Assembly: GCF_000403435.2 (NCBI RefSeq)
Contig: NZ_KE159711.1
Span: 174,880-238,879 of the forward strand
Length of the DNA stretch: 64,000 bases
Reading direction: 5' to 3'
Source of the DNA: Oscillibacter sp. 1-3
GTDB taxonomy: Bacteria; Bacillota; Clostridia; Oscillospirales; Oscillospiraceae
The notes below the pieces were generated by a model, which was given only the letters and a program-made list of their open reading frames with translations, ran no database searches and had not been told where the DNA came from. The translations under genes were made by a program, and so were the position numbers. Of this stretch, positions 14,886 to 23,403 are shown one piece after another. The stretch's first letter is position 1. The number at the start of each line of letters is the position of its first letter.

Positions 14886-17474
14886 TCATTCTTCCCCCTC
14901 CACAGGGAAGGGGGGAACGTCTGCCTCAGCGGCGGCGGGAGCGGCTCTGCCGCCCATCTGCAGCTCCTGCCAGCGCTCCTTGGTAATCAGCAGCTGCCGG
15001 GGCTTGGAACCCTCGAAGGGGCCCACAATGCCTTGCTGCTCCATCTGGTCCACCAGCCGTGCGGCGCGGGAGTAGCCCAGCTTCAAGCGCCGCTGGAGCA
15101 TGGACACGGAGGCCTGTCCGATCTCCAGCACCACCTCCACAGCGGCGGGCAGCAGCTCGTCGCTCTCATCTCCGGCGGGCTCCACCTGGGCAGCGCCGCC
15201 GCCCTTGCCGCCTTTCTCCTTCTCCTGGACGGATTCCTCGATCTTGGCCAGGACCTCGTCGTCGTACTGGACCTCGCCGGTCTTCTTCACAAACTCCACC
15301 ACATGCTCGATCTCCTCCGGGGAGATGAAGCAGCCCTGGACCCGCTGGGGCTTTCCGGCGCCCAGGGGGGCATAGAGCATATCGCCCTTGCCCACTAATT
15401 TTTCCGCGCCGATCTGGTCCAGGATAATGCGGGACTCCAGAGACGACGCCACGGCGAAGGCCACGCGGCTGGGGATGTTGGCCTTCATGAGGCCGGTGAT
15501 GACGTCGGAGGAGGGCCGCTGGGTGGCAATGACCAGGTGCATCCCCGCGGCGCGGCCCATCTGGGCCACACGGCAGATGGACTCCTCCACCTCTTTCGCC
15601 GCCACCAGCATCAAATCCGCCAGCTCGTCGATGACCACCACTACGCTCGGCAGGGTCTCCATGCCCTCCGCGGTCTTTGCCAGCCGGTTGTACTCCTCCA
15701 GCTTCTTCACGCCGCATTCGGAGAATGCCTTGTACCGCTTCATCATCTCAAACACCGCCCACTGGAGGGCTCCGGCGGCCTTTTTGGGGTCCGTCACCAC
15801 CGGGATCAGCAGGTGGGGGATGCCGTTGTAGGGGGCCAGCTCCACCATCTTGGGGTCCACCATGATGAAGCGCACCTCGTCGGGAGTGGACTTGTACAGC
15901 AGGCTGATAATCATGGAGTTGGTGCACACGGACTTGCCGGAGCCGGTGGTGCCGGCAATGAGCACATGGGGCAGCGTGGCAATATCGCCGATGACATTAT
16001 TGCCGCCGATGTCCCGGCCCAGGGAAAATGCCACAGCGGACTTGTGCTCCGTGAAATCCCGGGACTCGATCACGTCCCGGATCAGCACCGGCGTCACGGC
16101 CTTGTTGGGCACTTCGATGCCCACCACAGAGATCTTATCCGGAATGGGGGCGATGCGCACGCCGGTAGCCCCCAGGGCCAGAGCGATGTCGTCGGCCAGA
16201 TTGGTGATCTTGCTGAGCTTCACCCCCTGGTCCAGCACGAACTCGTACCGGGTGACGGAGGGACCGTGGACCACGTCGCCGGGGGTGGCGTCCACGCCGA
16301 AGCTGTTGAGGGTGTCCGTCAGGCGGCGGGCGTTGTTCCGCAGCTCCGCGCCGGCCTCCACGTGGTTCTCTCCCCGGCTCTGACGCAGGAGCGTGATGGG
16401 CGGATACTGGTACTCGTCCTCCCCCGCCGCCAGTTTCTCCTCGATCTCCGCCGTAACGGCGGCGGTCTGGCGGGCCACCTCGCTGGCGGTGGTGGTCTTC
16501 TCCTTCTTCGGCCTCTCCTGGACCGGCGGCGGAGCCGGCGGCTCAGGGGGCGCAGGCGCGGCAGGCGGCTCGGGAGCCACCGCGGTCTCTCTCACAGCGG
16601 GAGCGGGCTCCGGCTTCATCTCCCGCTCCGGCAGTTCCGGCGCGGCTGCCGCCAGCACCTGATCCGGCGTCCGCTGCTTCTCGGACTTGTGCCGGAAGAA
16701 GCCGGTAAACCGGCCGTCCTCACCCTCCCGCTCCGTGGGCTCCGGGGCGGGCTTCGCCGTCCCCGGCTCGTCATCCAGGGGGATGTCAATCTGCCGCCGG
16801 GGCCTGTCGGCGGCCCGCCTGGGCATCTCCAGAGGTTTCAGACGGATGGCAGGCTGTTCCGGCTCCGGCTGCTCTTCGTACTGGGGCCGGGAGCGGTGCT
16901 TTTCGATCAAAGCCCCCACGGTGAGCCGCAGGGCCGTCATCACCGCTACAACCAGTAGTCCCGTAAACAAGATCACAGAGGCAAACTTGGAAAACACGGC
17001 CACAGACCCGTTGGCCAGTACGCCACAGACCGCGCCGCCGGACTCCAGGGCAACGCCGTCCTGCCACAAATCCTTCAATACGCCGAAGGAGGCGGCATAC
17101 TCCTTCTGACATAATCCCATGTGGACCAGAGAGCCGAAGAGCACCGGCGCCAGCAGAGCGCAGGTCACCCGCAGCTGCACGGGACGCCCCCGGTGGAACA
17201 GCAAAATCACCGCCGAGAGCAGCATGGCCGGGGCGCAGAGCCAGTAGCCGTAGCCGAAGAGGCCCTTGAGCAGCACGGCGAACCAGTCGATGAAAATGGC
17301 GCTGATACCGAAATAGCTCACCAGCACGGACAATGTCAGCACCAGCAGAACGATGCCCCCCACCTCCCGGCGGATGGGCTGCTTTGGAGGCGGCGCTGAC
17401 TTTTTGGAGCGGCTGCCGCCCTTGCCGGATGTACTTTTTGTCGATGTGGATTTCTTTTGTGTTGTGGATGCCAC
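14886..17474 (-). CDS. ftsK: DNA translocase FtsK/SpoIIIE
   Basis: The 862-residue protein has about four membrane helices in residues 40-190, then a Pro/Glu-rich linker (about 200-330) including APAPPEPPAPPPV. The motor domain follows: alpha/beta core, Walker A GTTGSGKS at 508-515 and Walker B VVVVIDELADL near 610-620. A C-terminal gamma winged helix (SVSMLQRRLKLGYSRAARLV) recognises KOPS/SRS sequences. It pumps DNA at the division septum or into the forespore. Length and order match SpoIIIE/FtsK of Clostridia. The start at 17474 is the only one that gives the Lys/Ser-rich cytoplasmic N-tail. It is a single-gene transcript between uncharacterised DNA and a hypothetical gene. Confidence 0.95.
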   Translation of the reverse strand: MASTTQKKSTSTKSTSGKGGSRSKKSAPPPKQPIRREVGGIVLLVLTLSVLVSYFGISAIFIDWFAVLLKGLFGYGYWLCAPAMLLSAVILLFHRGRPVQLRVTCALLAPVLFGSLVHMGLCQKEYAASFGVLKDLWQDGVALESGGAVCGVLANGSVAVFSKFASVILFTGLLVVAVMTALRLTVGALIEKHRSRPQYEEQPEPEQPAIRLKPLEMPRRAADRPRRQIDIPLDDEPGTAKPAPEPTEREGEDGRFTGFFRHKSEKQRTPDQVLAAAAPELPEREMKPEPAPAVRETAVAPEPPAAPAPPEPPAPPPVQERPKKEKTTTASEVARQTAAVTAEIEEKLAAGEDEYQYPPITLLRQSRGENHVEAGAELRNNARRLTDTLNSFGVDATPGDVVHGPSVTRYEFVLDQGVKLSKITNLADDIALALGATGVRIAPIPDKISVVGIEVPNKAVTPVLIRDVIESRDFTEHKSAVAFSLGRDIGGNNVIGDIATLPHVLIAGTTGSGKSVCTNSMIISLLYKSTPDEVRFIMVDPKMVELAPYNGIPHLLIPVVTDPKKAAGALQWAVFEMMKRYKAFSECGVKKLEEYNRLAKTAEGMETLPSVVVVIDELADLMLVAAKEVEESICRVAQMGRAAGMHLVIATQRPSSDVITGLMKANIPSRVAFAVASSLESRIILDQIGAEKLVGKGDMLYAPLGAGKPQRVQGCFISPEEIEHVVEFVKKTGEVQYDDEVLAKIEESVQEKEKGGKGGGAAQVEPAGDESDELLPAAVEVVLEIGQASVSMLQRRLKLGYSRAARLVDQMEQQGIVGPFEGSKPRQLLITKERWQELQMGGRAAPAAAEADVPPFPVEGEE

Positions 17475-17543
17475 GGTTCAAATACCTCCCTGGAGGATAA
17501 ATGTATCAAATCAAGCCCTGCCTGAAAACAGGCCGATTCACAG

Positions 17544-17996
17544 CTATGGTTCCGGCGCTTTGTAGAAAAAGAGTCCTTCCGCGCCGGCCAGCTGCGCTGC
17601 CAGCTCCCTAAGCCGCTGATCCGGATTGCAAAGAATCATATAGAGATCGTCGCCGTTCAGAATCATCATCGCATCGCAGCCGGGGAGAATGATGTTCATA
17701 TAGTCCCGCTTCCGCCAGTCCCCCTCAAAGCAGCGGCAAATCCATTCCACCAACTGCTCCGGCCGGGGATTTTTGGCAGCCTCGTCCCCTGCTGAGACCC
17801 AAAAATCGTAATAACAATACAGCTTCAATATGATACTGCAAAATTTCTCATTGAGCGCTCCTCTGTTCTTCTGAAAATATTCCTCGATTTCAAAGTAACG
17901 CCGGTCGTCCGTCTGGGGAACAGTGCGGGGGAAAATATCGATCAAATAGCGGGGCCGCTCCAGCAGCGCATCGATTTTTTCAATGATGCCGGTCAT
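17544..17996 (-). CDS. Hypothetical protein, 150 residues
   Basis: I do not recognise the family. It is a soluble, Trp/Tyr-rich, mildly acidic protein without signal or membrane segments (for example YFQKNRGALNEKFCSIILKL). It sits 11 bases after the uppP stop on the same strand, so the two are probably co-transcribed. Its ATG is close to GGATATG-type sequence but has a weak ribosome binding site. The composition resembles small immunity or SMI1-like proteins, but no motif settles this. Confidence 0.6.
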   Translation of the reverse strand: MTGIIEKIDALLERPRYLIDIFPRTVPQTDDRRYFEIEEYFQKNRGALNEKFCSIILKLYCYYDFWVSAGDEAAKNPRPEQLVEWICRCFEGDWRKRDYMNIILPGCDAMMILNGDDLYMILCNPDQRLRELAAQLAGAEGLFFYKAPEP

Positions 17997-18007
17997 ATCC
18001 GCCCGTT

Positions 18008-18853
18008 TTAGCTCTGAAACACCGTCAGTCCCAGGGTCACGGCACCGGCCAGCCAGCAGTAGTAGGCGAAGAAGCCGAATTTGCCCTTTTCGGCGATCAT
18101 CTTCAAAAGCCGGATGCAGGCGTAGCCCACCACGGCGGCCACCAGCACGCCCGCCAGGTACACCGGCACCTCCTCCCAGGGGATTTCGGCTTCTATAGCG
18201 TCCTTTAAGCTCAAAATATTGGCACCTAGAATCGCAGGAATGGACAGCAGAAAGGAAAAGCGCACGGCGAACTTCCGTTCAAAGCCCACGAAGCATCCGG
18301 CAGTGATGGTGGTGCCGGAGCGGGAGATGCCGGGGCAGGTGGCCACGGCCTGGGCCGCTCCCACCAGCAGAACGTCCGCCAGCGTGGCGGTGCGCTCCGT
18401 CTTGCGGCCCTTGCGCACCCGGTCGCTGGCAAACAGCAGACAGCCGGTGACCAGCAGCGCCCCGGCCACAAAGTACATGTTGTCCCCCAGGCCCTCCACC
18501 AGGTCCATCACCGGCAGTACGGCGAACAGGGGCAGGGTGCCCGCGATAATCAGCAGAATCATCCGCCGGGCGGGAGGCACCGGCGAGGGAGTAGTGCCCC
18601 GGATCAGATCGCCCACGCCGCCGAAGAACTCCAAAATCATGTCCCGGATGTCCTGCCAGTAGGCGGCGAATACGGCCACCAGAGTGCCCAGGTGCAGCAG
18701 CACGTCAAAAAAGCCGGGGATCTCCGATGCTCCGGCCTGGCCCAGCAGATGCTCCGCAATGGCCAGATGGCCGGAGCTGGAGATGGGCAGAAACTCCGCC
18801 ACGCCCTGGATCAGGCCCAGCAGAACCGCATGCAGCAGTGTCAATGTACTCAC
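18008..18853 (-). CDS. uppP: Undecaprenyl-diphosphate phosphatase
   Basis: The 281-residue multi-pass membrane protein (about 8 helices) has the UppP/BacA signatures LGLIQGVAEFLPISSSGHL near the N-terminus and PGISRSGTTITAG near residue 170. It regenerates undecaprenyl phosphate, the carrier for peptidoglycan and teichoic acid precursors, and confers bacitracin tolerance. The start is a GTG at 18853 with AAGGAGC upstream. Family length is about 265-285, so it is complete. Confidence 0.95.
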   Translation of the reverse strand: MSTLTLLHAVLLGLIQGVAEFLPISSSGHLAIAEHLLGQAGASEIPGFFDVLLHLGTLVAVFAAYWQDIRDMILEFFGGVGDLIRGTTPSPVPPARRMILLIIAGTLPLFAVLPVMDLVEGLGDNMYFVAGALLVTGCLLFASDRVRKGRKTERTATLADVLLVGAAQAVATCPGISRSGTTITAGCFVGFERKFAVRFSFLLSIPAILGANILSLKDAIEAEIPWEEVPVYLAGVLVAAVVGYACIRLLKMIAEKGKFGFFAYYCWLAGAVTLGLTVFQS

Positions 18854-18992
18854 GCTCCTTTATGTTATGATACACTTGATGTCCATTTAGAGAATAGTAT
18901 ATCACGGACAGGCTGTAAATTCCAGTCATATTTCAGGGCGTTTTGGTTCCCAACGCACCGCCGGCTTTCTCCTCTGGCCGTTTCAGAAAACT

Positions 18993-19021
18993 TTGAAACG
19001 AATGAACGCCTGTGATATAAT
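18993..19021 (+). promoter_or_regulatory. Promoter of the Imm22-like gene
   Basis: TTGAAA and a perfect TATAAT with 17-base spacing, followed about 19 bases later by the AGGAGG of the Imm22-like gene. Confidence 0.8.
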
Positions 19022-19054
19022 CAGCTTACATCCGCAACAGGAGGTATTCGAACG

Positions 19055-19462
19055 ATGGAACGGGATGGCATCGTATCTGTATGGGCGGGGATTTTTGAAA
19101 CCGATAAAGCCTTGATGGAATATGCGAATGAAATGAACATCAGTTTTGACAGCGAGGGAGCGGAAACGGTCTCTTCATTCAGCCGGGACTTTTTTGACGG
19201 AACAGACGCCTGGCCTTTTGACACAAACTTTTGGGAGCGCAGTCTGCATGCGTTCACAAAAGACCCGGAGATTTTGGTCCTTCCCTTTTCCGAAGGCACA
19301 GCCATCGGCCCCGCATTAAAGAAACATTTTCCTCACGGGCTTGAGAAATCCTATAACGCCGCGATTCTGGTATATAACTATGAATATGACTATGATGAGT
19401 ATGTTCGTAATCCCAGCGCCCCAGTGACTTTCTTAGCCGCCGTACCCTATGATGAGGATTAG
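19055..19462 (+). CDS. Imm22-like immunity protein (orphan)
   Basis: The 135-residue protein follows the Imm22 pattern as I remember it. It opens with IVSVWAGIFETDKALMEY, has a central FSRDFF, and ends with NAAILVYNYEYDYDEYV and VTFLAAVPYDED. Imm22 proteins neutralise polymorphic toxins in contact-dependent or secreted toxin systems. No toxin gene is adjacent, and it has its own near-consensus promoter and a strong AGGAGG site. It is therefore either an orphan immunity gene kept for defence against neighbours or a housekeeping relative. The family call is from memory of conserved positions. Confidence 0.62.
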   Translation: MERDGIVSVWAGIFETDKALMEYANEMNISFDSEGAETVSSFSRDFFDGTDAWPFDTNFWERSLHAFTKDPEILVLPFSEGTAIGPALKKHFPHGLEKSYNAAILVYNYEYDYDEYVRNPSAPVTFLAAVPYDED

Positions 19463-19530
19463 GCCATGTTTGAAACGCTGACGGAGGCCGGCCTGATCGC
19501 GGCGGAACAGCCGCAGGCGTCTCCGGGCAT

Positions 19531-19567
19531 AAGGACGGCCTGCCCGTTGGTTGGGCAGGCCGTCCTT
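19531..19567. terminator. Bidirectional terminator between the Imm22-like gene and rnc
   Basis: A perfect 15-bp stem (AAGGACGGCCTGCCC) with a 7-base loop and GTTTTC on the plus side. It lies between convergent genes. Confidence 0.88.
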
Positions 19568-19574
19568 GTTTTCC

Positions 19575-20267
19575 TCACTCTTCGCCCAGTACCTCCAGGG
19601 CGCTCTTGGCGGCGGCCTGTTCGGCCTCCTTCTTGCTGTGGCCGGAGCCCTCGCCCAGAATTTTGCCGTTGAGCAATACCTCCGCCTGGAAGGTCTTGGC
19701 GTGGTCCGGACCGGCCTCTCCCGCCATGCGGTAGGCCAGCACCTGGTCCGCCTGACGCTGGACCAGCTCCTGCAGGGCGGTCTTGTAGTCCCGGCGGCGT
19801 TCCTCCACCACCTCTTCCCGCTCAGCCTCCAGAAGGCAGCGGTGAATCAGCTCCGACGCGGCAGCAATGCCGCCGTCCAGGTAAACCGCGGCGAACACCG
19901 CCTCCGTGGCGTCCGCCAGGATGGAGGTGCGGGTCCGGCCGCCGCCGGTCTCCTCCCCCCGGCCCAGCTTCAAATAGCTGCCCAGGTCCAGCTTCTGGGC
20001 CACCTCAAAGAGGCTTTGCTCACACACCAGGGCCGCCCGGATGCGGGTCAGGTCCCCCTCCGGCAGGTCCGGGTGCTGGAGGAAGAGAAACTCCGCCGTC
20101 ACAAAGCCCAGCACAGAGTCCCCCAGGAACTCCAGCCGCTCGTTGCTGCGCAGGCGGGCGGCGCGGTGTTCGTTGGCGTAGGAGCTGTGGCTCAGGGCCT
20201 CCTCCAGCAGCGCGGGGTCCCGGAAGGTATAATTCAGTTTTTTCTCCAGTTCCTGCATGGCTGACAC
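19575..20267 (-). CDS. rnc: Ribonuclease III
   Basis: The 230-residue enzyme has the RNase III signature NERLEFLGDSVLGFVTAEFL near residues 42-61, with the second metal-ligand cluster DATEAVFAAVYLDGG. A C-terminal double-stranded RNA-binding domain ends with GSGHSKKEAEQAAAKSAL. It cuts double-stranded RNA in rRNA precursors and mRNA. It lies at the end of the trmFO-plsX-acpP-rnc gene string, a normal Clostridia arrangement for plsX-acpP-rnc. It is complete. Confidence 0.96.
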   Translation of the reverse strand: MSAMQELEKKLNYTFRDPALLEEALSHSSYANEHRAARLRSNERLEFLGDSVLGFVTAEFLFLQHPDLPEGDLTRIRAALVCEQSLFEVAQKLDLGSYLKLGRGEETGGGRTRTSILADATEAVFAAVYLDGGIAAASELIHRCLLEAEREEVVEERRRDYKTALQELVQRQADQVLAYRMAGEAGPDHAKTFQAEVLLNGKILGEGSGHSKKEAEQAAAKSALEVLGEE

Positions 20268-20308
20268 TCCAAAAGGAGGCCCCGCCGCGGAGGCGGGGTC
20301 CCAGTCTC

Positions 20309-20563
20309 TTATTTTACTTTGGCCGCGATGTAGTTTACCGCATCGCCCACGGTCTTGAGGCCGCCCAGCTCTTCCTCCTGGATCTCGCCCACCTCAAATT
20401 CCTCCTCCATGGCCATGACCAGCTCCACCAGGTCCACGGAATCGGCGCCCAAGTCCTCCTCGAAGGCGGTCTCCATGCTCACCTCAGCGGGCTCCATGGC
20501 AAACTGCTCCGCCACCAGTTCTCTCATTGTCTGAAAAATTTCCTCAACGGACATACGTCTCAC
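20309..20563 (-). CDS. acpP: Acyl carrier protein
   Basis: The 84-residue acidic protein has the phosphopantetheine attachment site DLGADSVDLVELVMAMEEEF, with Ser42 as the attachment residue. It carries growing acyl chains for fatty-acid and phospholipid synthesis. It lies between plsX, whose product uses acyl-ACP, and rnc. Length and charge are standard. The C-terminus is slightly longer than in E. coli. Confidence 0.95.
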   Translation of the reverse strand: MRRMSVEEIFQTMRELVAEQFAMEPAEVSMETAFEEDLGADSVDLVELVMAMEEEFEVGEIQEEELGGLKTVGDAVNYIAAKVK

Positions 20564-20625
20564 TCCTTAGAGAATTATAGTCTGGGGTAATCATACGGCA
20601 AGGAGGCAGGCCTGTCAAGAGGATT

Positions 20626-21660
20626 TCAATTTTTTTCCGCGTTTCGTTCCACCTTCATCAAATTGATGTTGCTTTCGATGTCGGCGATGAAGCCGCTCTC
20701 GGCGTATTCCACAGCCCGGAGAATGGCGTTGGTGACCGCCCGGGCGTCGGAGGAGCCGTGGGCCTTCACCACGGGCCTGGAGATGCCCAGGAACGGGGTT
20801 CCGCCCACCTCGCTGGGGTCCATGAGCTTCTTCATCTTCGCCATGTCCCCCTTCACCAAAGCCGCGGCCATCTTGGTCTTCGTGCCGGAGAGGAACATCT
20901 TTTTCAGCTCTTTCAGCAAGAACTTCCCCACGCCCTCCACGGACTTGAGCATGATGTTGCCGGTGTAGCCGTCCGCCACGATGACGTCGGCCCCGCCCAG
21001 CATGGCGGCGTCCGCCTCGATGTTGCCGATGAAGTTGATCCGCCCGGCGTCCCCCGCCTCTTTCAGCAGAGCGTAGGCCTCATGGCGCAGGGCGTCGCCC
21101 TTCTCCTCCTCCGCGCCGATGTTCAAAAGGGCCACCCGTGGCCGCTCCATCCCCAGCACGCGGCTGGCGTAGTAGCTGCCAAGATACGCAAACTGCAGCA
21201 GGTACTCCGCTGTACACTCGGCGTTGGCGCCGCAGTCGCACAGGATGGCCCGCCCCCCCGCCGTGGGGATGACGGGACCCATGGCGGCCCGGCGGATGCC
21301 CCGGATGCGCTTGACCAGCAGCGTGGCCCCGGCCAGCAGGGCGCCGGTGGAACCGGCGGAAACGAAGGCGTCCCCCTCCCCGTTTTTCAGGAGGTTCAGC
21401 CCCACCGTCAGGGAGGAGTCCTTCTTCACCTTGAAGGCGATGGCGGGATCGTCGGAGATCTCCACCACCTCCGTGGCATCCCGGATCTCCACGCCCGCGG
21501 GCAGATTCTTCTCCCCGCAGGCCTCCACAGCCCGCAGCACCTCCGCCGCCCGGCCCACCAGGATAATGTCCACGCCATGGGCCCGGCTGGCCTCCAGCGC
21601 GCCCTGTACGATGGCCTGGGGGGCGTTGTCGCCGCCCATAGCGTCCACGATGATCTTCAT
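20626..21660 (-). CDS. plsX: Phosphate acyltransferase PlsX
   Basis: The 344-residue protein begins MKIIVDAMGGDNAP, the PlsX signature. It contains FVSAGSTGALLAGATLLVKR and ADVIVADGYTGNIMLKSVEG. It converts acyl-ACP to acyl-phosphate for the PlsY step of phosphatidic-acid synthesis. Its start overlaps the trmFO stop by 4 bases, so the two are translationally coupled. The residues after 330 (NLMKVERNAEKN) are unremarkable. Confidence 0.96.
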   Translation of the reverse strand: MKIIVDAMGGDNAPQAIVQGALEASRAHGVDIILVGRAAEVLRAVEACGEKNLPAGVEIRDATEVVEISDDPAIAFKVKKDSSLTVGLNLLKNGEGDAFVSAGSTGALLAGATLLVKRIRGIRRAAMGPVIPTAGGRAILCDCGANAECTAEYLLQFAYLGSYYASRVLGMERPRVALLNIGAEEEKGDALRHEAYALLKEAGDAGRINFIGNIEADAAMLGGADVIVADGYTGNIMLKSVEGVGKFLLKELKKMFLSGTKTKMAAALVKGDMAKMKKLMDPSEVGGTPFLGISRPVVKAHGSSDARAVTNAILRAVEYAESGFIADIESNINLMKVERNAEKN

Positions 21661-22964
21661 TTCAGCACTTCCTCCTTGATCCCCTCGATCACGGCCAGCG
21701 ACCGAGCCGAGAGCTCCGCGTTTTTATTTCTCTTCCCCTTCACCCGATGGTCCAGGGGCGGCATGATCCCGAAGTTAATATTCATGGGCTGGAAGGCTGT
21801 CACGGACATGTTGGAGATGTACAGCCCCAGGGCCCCGACGGCCGTCTCCCGGGGAAAGTCCACCGGCGGCAGCCCCCGCAGGCGACGGGCGGTCTCCACC
21901 CCCGCCAGAAAGCCGCTGGCGGCGGACTCCACGTACCCCTCCACGCCGGTCATCTGCCCGGCGAAGGAGATCCGCGGCTCTGATTTCAGCCGGTAGTACC
22001 GGTCCAGCAGCCGGGGGGAGTCCAGGAAGGTATTCCGGTGCATCACGCCATAGCGCAGGAACTCCGCGTCACGGAGGGCGGGGATCATGGAGAAGACCCG
22101 CCTCTGCTCCGGGAATTTCAGGTGGGTCTGGAAGCCCACCAGATTATACACCGTGCCCTCCGCGTTATCCCGCCGCAGCTGCACCACGGCGCAGGGCTCC
22201 CGCCCCGTCCTGGGGTCCCGCAGGCCCCTGGGCTTTAAGGGACCGTAGCACAGGGTGTCGCGGCCCCGGCGGGCCATGACCTCCACGGGCATGCAGCCCT
22301 CGAAGACCTTCTTATCCTCAAAGCCGTGGACCTCCGCCTCCTGGGCAGTGGTAAGGGCCTGCCAAAAGGCCTCGTACTCCGCCTCGCTCATAGGGCAGTT
22401 GACGTAGTCCGCCGTCCCCCTGTCGTACCGGGAGCCAAACCATGCCAGGTCCATATCCACGCTCTCGGCGGACACCAGGGGAGCCGCGGCGTCGTAGAAG
22501 TGGAGGGCGCTGTCCGCCCCCAGCAGCGTCTGGAGCCTGTCCGCCAGGGCGTCGGAGGTCAGGGGGCCGGAGGCCACCACCACCTCCCCGCCGGGGATGT
22601 CCGTGACCTCGCCCTCCACCACCGTGATGTTGGGGTGGGTTTTAATTCTCTCCGTCACCAGGGCGGCGAAGCCGTGGCGGTCCACCGCCAATGCGCCGCC
22701 GGCCTCCACCCGGGTCTCGTCGGCGCACCGGAGGATCAGGGAGCCCAGGCGGCGCAGCTCCTCCTTCAAAAGGCCCACGGCGTTTTCCAGCTGGTCGCTG
22801 CGCAGGGAGTTGGAGCAGCAGAGCTCTGCGAAGCTGTCCGTGACATGGGCGGGGGTGCGCTTTTCCGGCTTCATCTCGCAGAGGGTGACCTGGAGGCCCC
22901 GCTGGGCCAGCTGCCAGGCGCACTCGCTGCCGGCCAGGCCGGCGCCTATAACCGTTACGTTCAT
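21657..22964 (-). CDS. trmFO: Methylenetetrahydrofolate-tRNA-(uracil-5-)-methyltransferase TrmFO
   Basis: The 435-residue flavoprotein opens with a Rossmann motif, VIGAGLAGSECAWQLAQRG. It holds the TrmFO-typical CCSNSLRSDQLENAVGLLKE, with catalytic-site cysteines, and YVESAASGFLAGVETARRL. It forms m5U54 in the T loop of tRNA using methylene-THF and FAD. It is upstream of plsX with a 4-base overlap. AGGAGG is 6 bases before the ATG. Confidence 0.96.
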   Translation of the reverse strand: MNVTVIGAGLAGSECAWQLAQRGLQVTLCEMKPEKRTPAHVTDSFAELCCSNSLRSDQLENAVGLLKEELRRLGSLILRCADETRVEAGGALAVDRHGFAALVTERIKTHPNITVVEGEVTDIPGGEVVVASGPLTSDALADRLQTLLGADSALHFYDAAAPLVSAESVDMDLAWFGSRYDRGTADYVNCPMSEAEYEAFWQALTTAQEAEVHGFEDKKVFEGCMPVEVMARRGRDTLCYGPLKPRGLRDPRTGREPCAVVQLRRDNAEGTVYNLVGFQTHLKFPEQRRVFSMIPALRDAEFLRYGVMHRNTFLDSPRLLDRYYRLKSEPRISFAGQMTGVEGYVESAASGFLAGVETARRLRGLPPVDFPRETAVGALGLYISNMSVTAFQPMNINFGIMPPLDHRVKGKRNKNAELSARSLAVIEGIKEEVLK

Positions 22965-23040
22965 AAGGAATGCCTCCTTATTGTCTCGCCCCTGCGGGGG
23001 GACGGGGGTGTGACCGCCCTTCGGGCGGGGGTGGGTTTTG

Positions 23041-23112
23041 CTCGCCCTGACGGGCGGGGGGGATTTCAGCCATGATGATGGCTGGGCAATGCACCCCGCC
23101 CGTCAGGGCGAG
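23041..23112. repeat. Nested palindrome between trmFO and the XRE gene
   Basis: A perfect 19-bp inverted repeat (CTCGCCCTGACGGGCGGGG and its complement) encloses an inner hairpin CAGCCAT/ATGGCTG. Just to the right of trmFO lie further GC-rich fragments (CTCGCCCCTGCGGGGGGA, CGCCCTTCGGGCGGGGG) that look like relatives of the arms. It may be a small palindromic interspersed element or a strong RNA structure ending the XRE transcript. Confidence 0.6.
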
Positions 23113-23114
23113 AC

Positions 23115-23327
23115 CTAGCCCCGCTCCTGGGAGCGGCCCAGCAGGTAGTCAGTTGTGACTTCAAAGTAATCCGCCAGCTTGATAAGCCCTGCAACATCCG
23201 GATAATGTGTTGCGGATTCATAGTATTGATATGCTCGCAGCGAAATCCCCAGATATTCCGCCATCTCATTCTGCTTTTGGCCTCTTTCGTTTCTTAATTC
23301 TCTCACACGCTGTGCAAAAATTTTCAT
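23115..23327 (-). CDS. XRE-family transcriptional regulator
   Basis: The roughly 70-residue protein is one HTH_3 domain: FAQRVRELRNERGQKQNEMA, EYLGISLRAYQYYESATHYP, then LADYFEVTTDYLLGRS. The start is ATG 23327, preceded by AGAGGTT; upstream starts would cover the operator region. It is divergent from a small gene at 23404, with two copies of a 17-base operator between them. It is likely an autoregulated repressor of that small gene. Confidence 0.85.
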   Translation of the reverse strand: MKIFAQRVRELRNERGQKQNEMAEYLGISLRAYQYYESATHYPDVAGLIKLADYFEVTTDYLLGRSQERG

Positions 23328-23337
23328 ACAAAACCTC

Positions 23338-23387
23338 TTGACATGAAAGTATCTTTCATATAATATAGATATGAAAGATACTTGCAT
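23338..23387 (+). promoter_or_regulatory. Promoter with paired operators for the XRE regulator
   Basis: TTGACA (23338-23343) and TATAAT/TAATAT (23359-23366) flank ATGAAAGTATCTTTCAT (23343-23359). A second site, ATGAAAGATACTTGCAT (23371-23387), is the reverse complement of the first with one mismatch. One operator sits in the spacer and the other downstream of the -10. Binding would block transcription toward 23404. Confidence 0.75.
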
Positions 23388-23403
23388 TTCGGGGGTATTC
23401 TTT

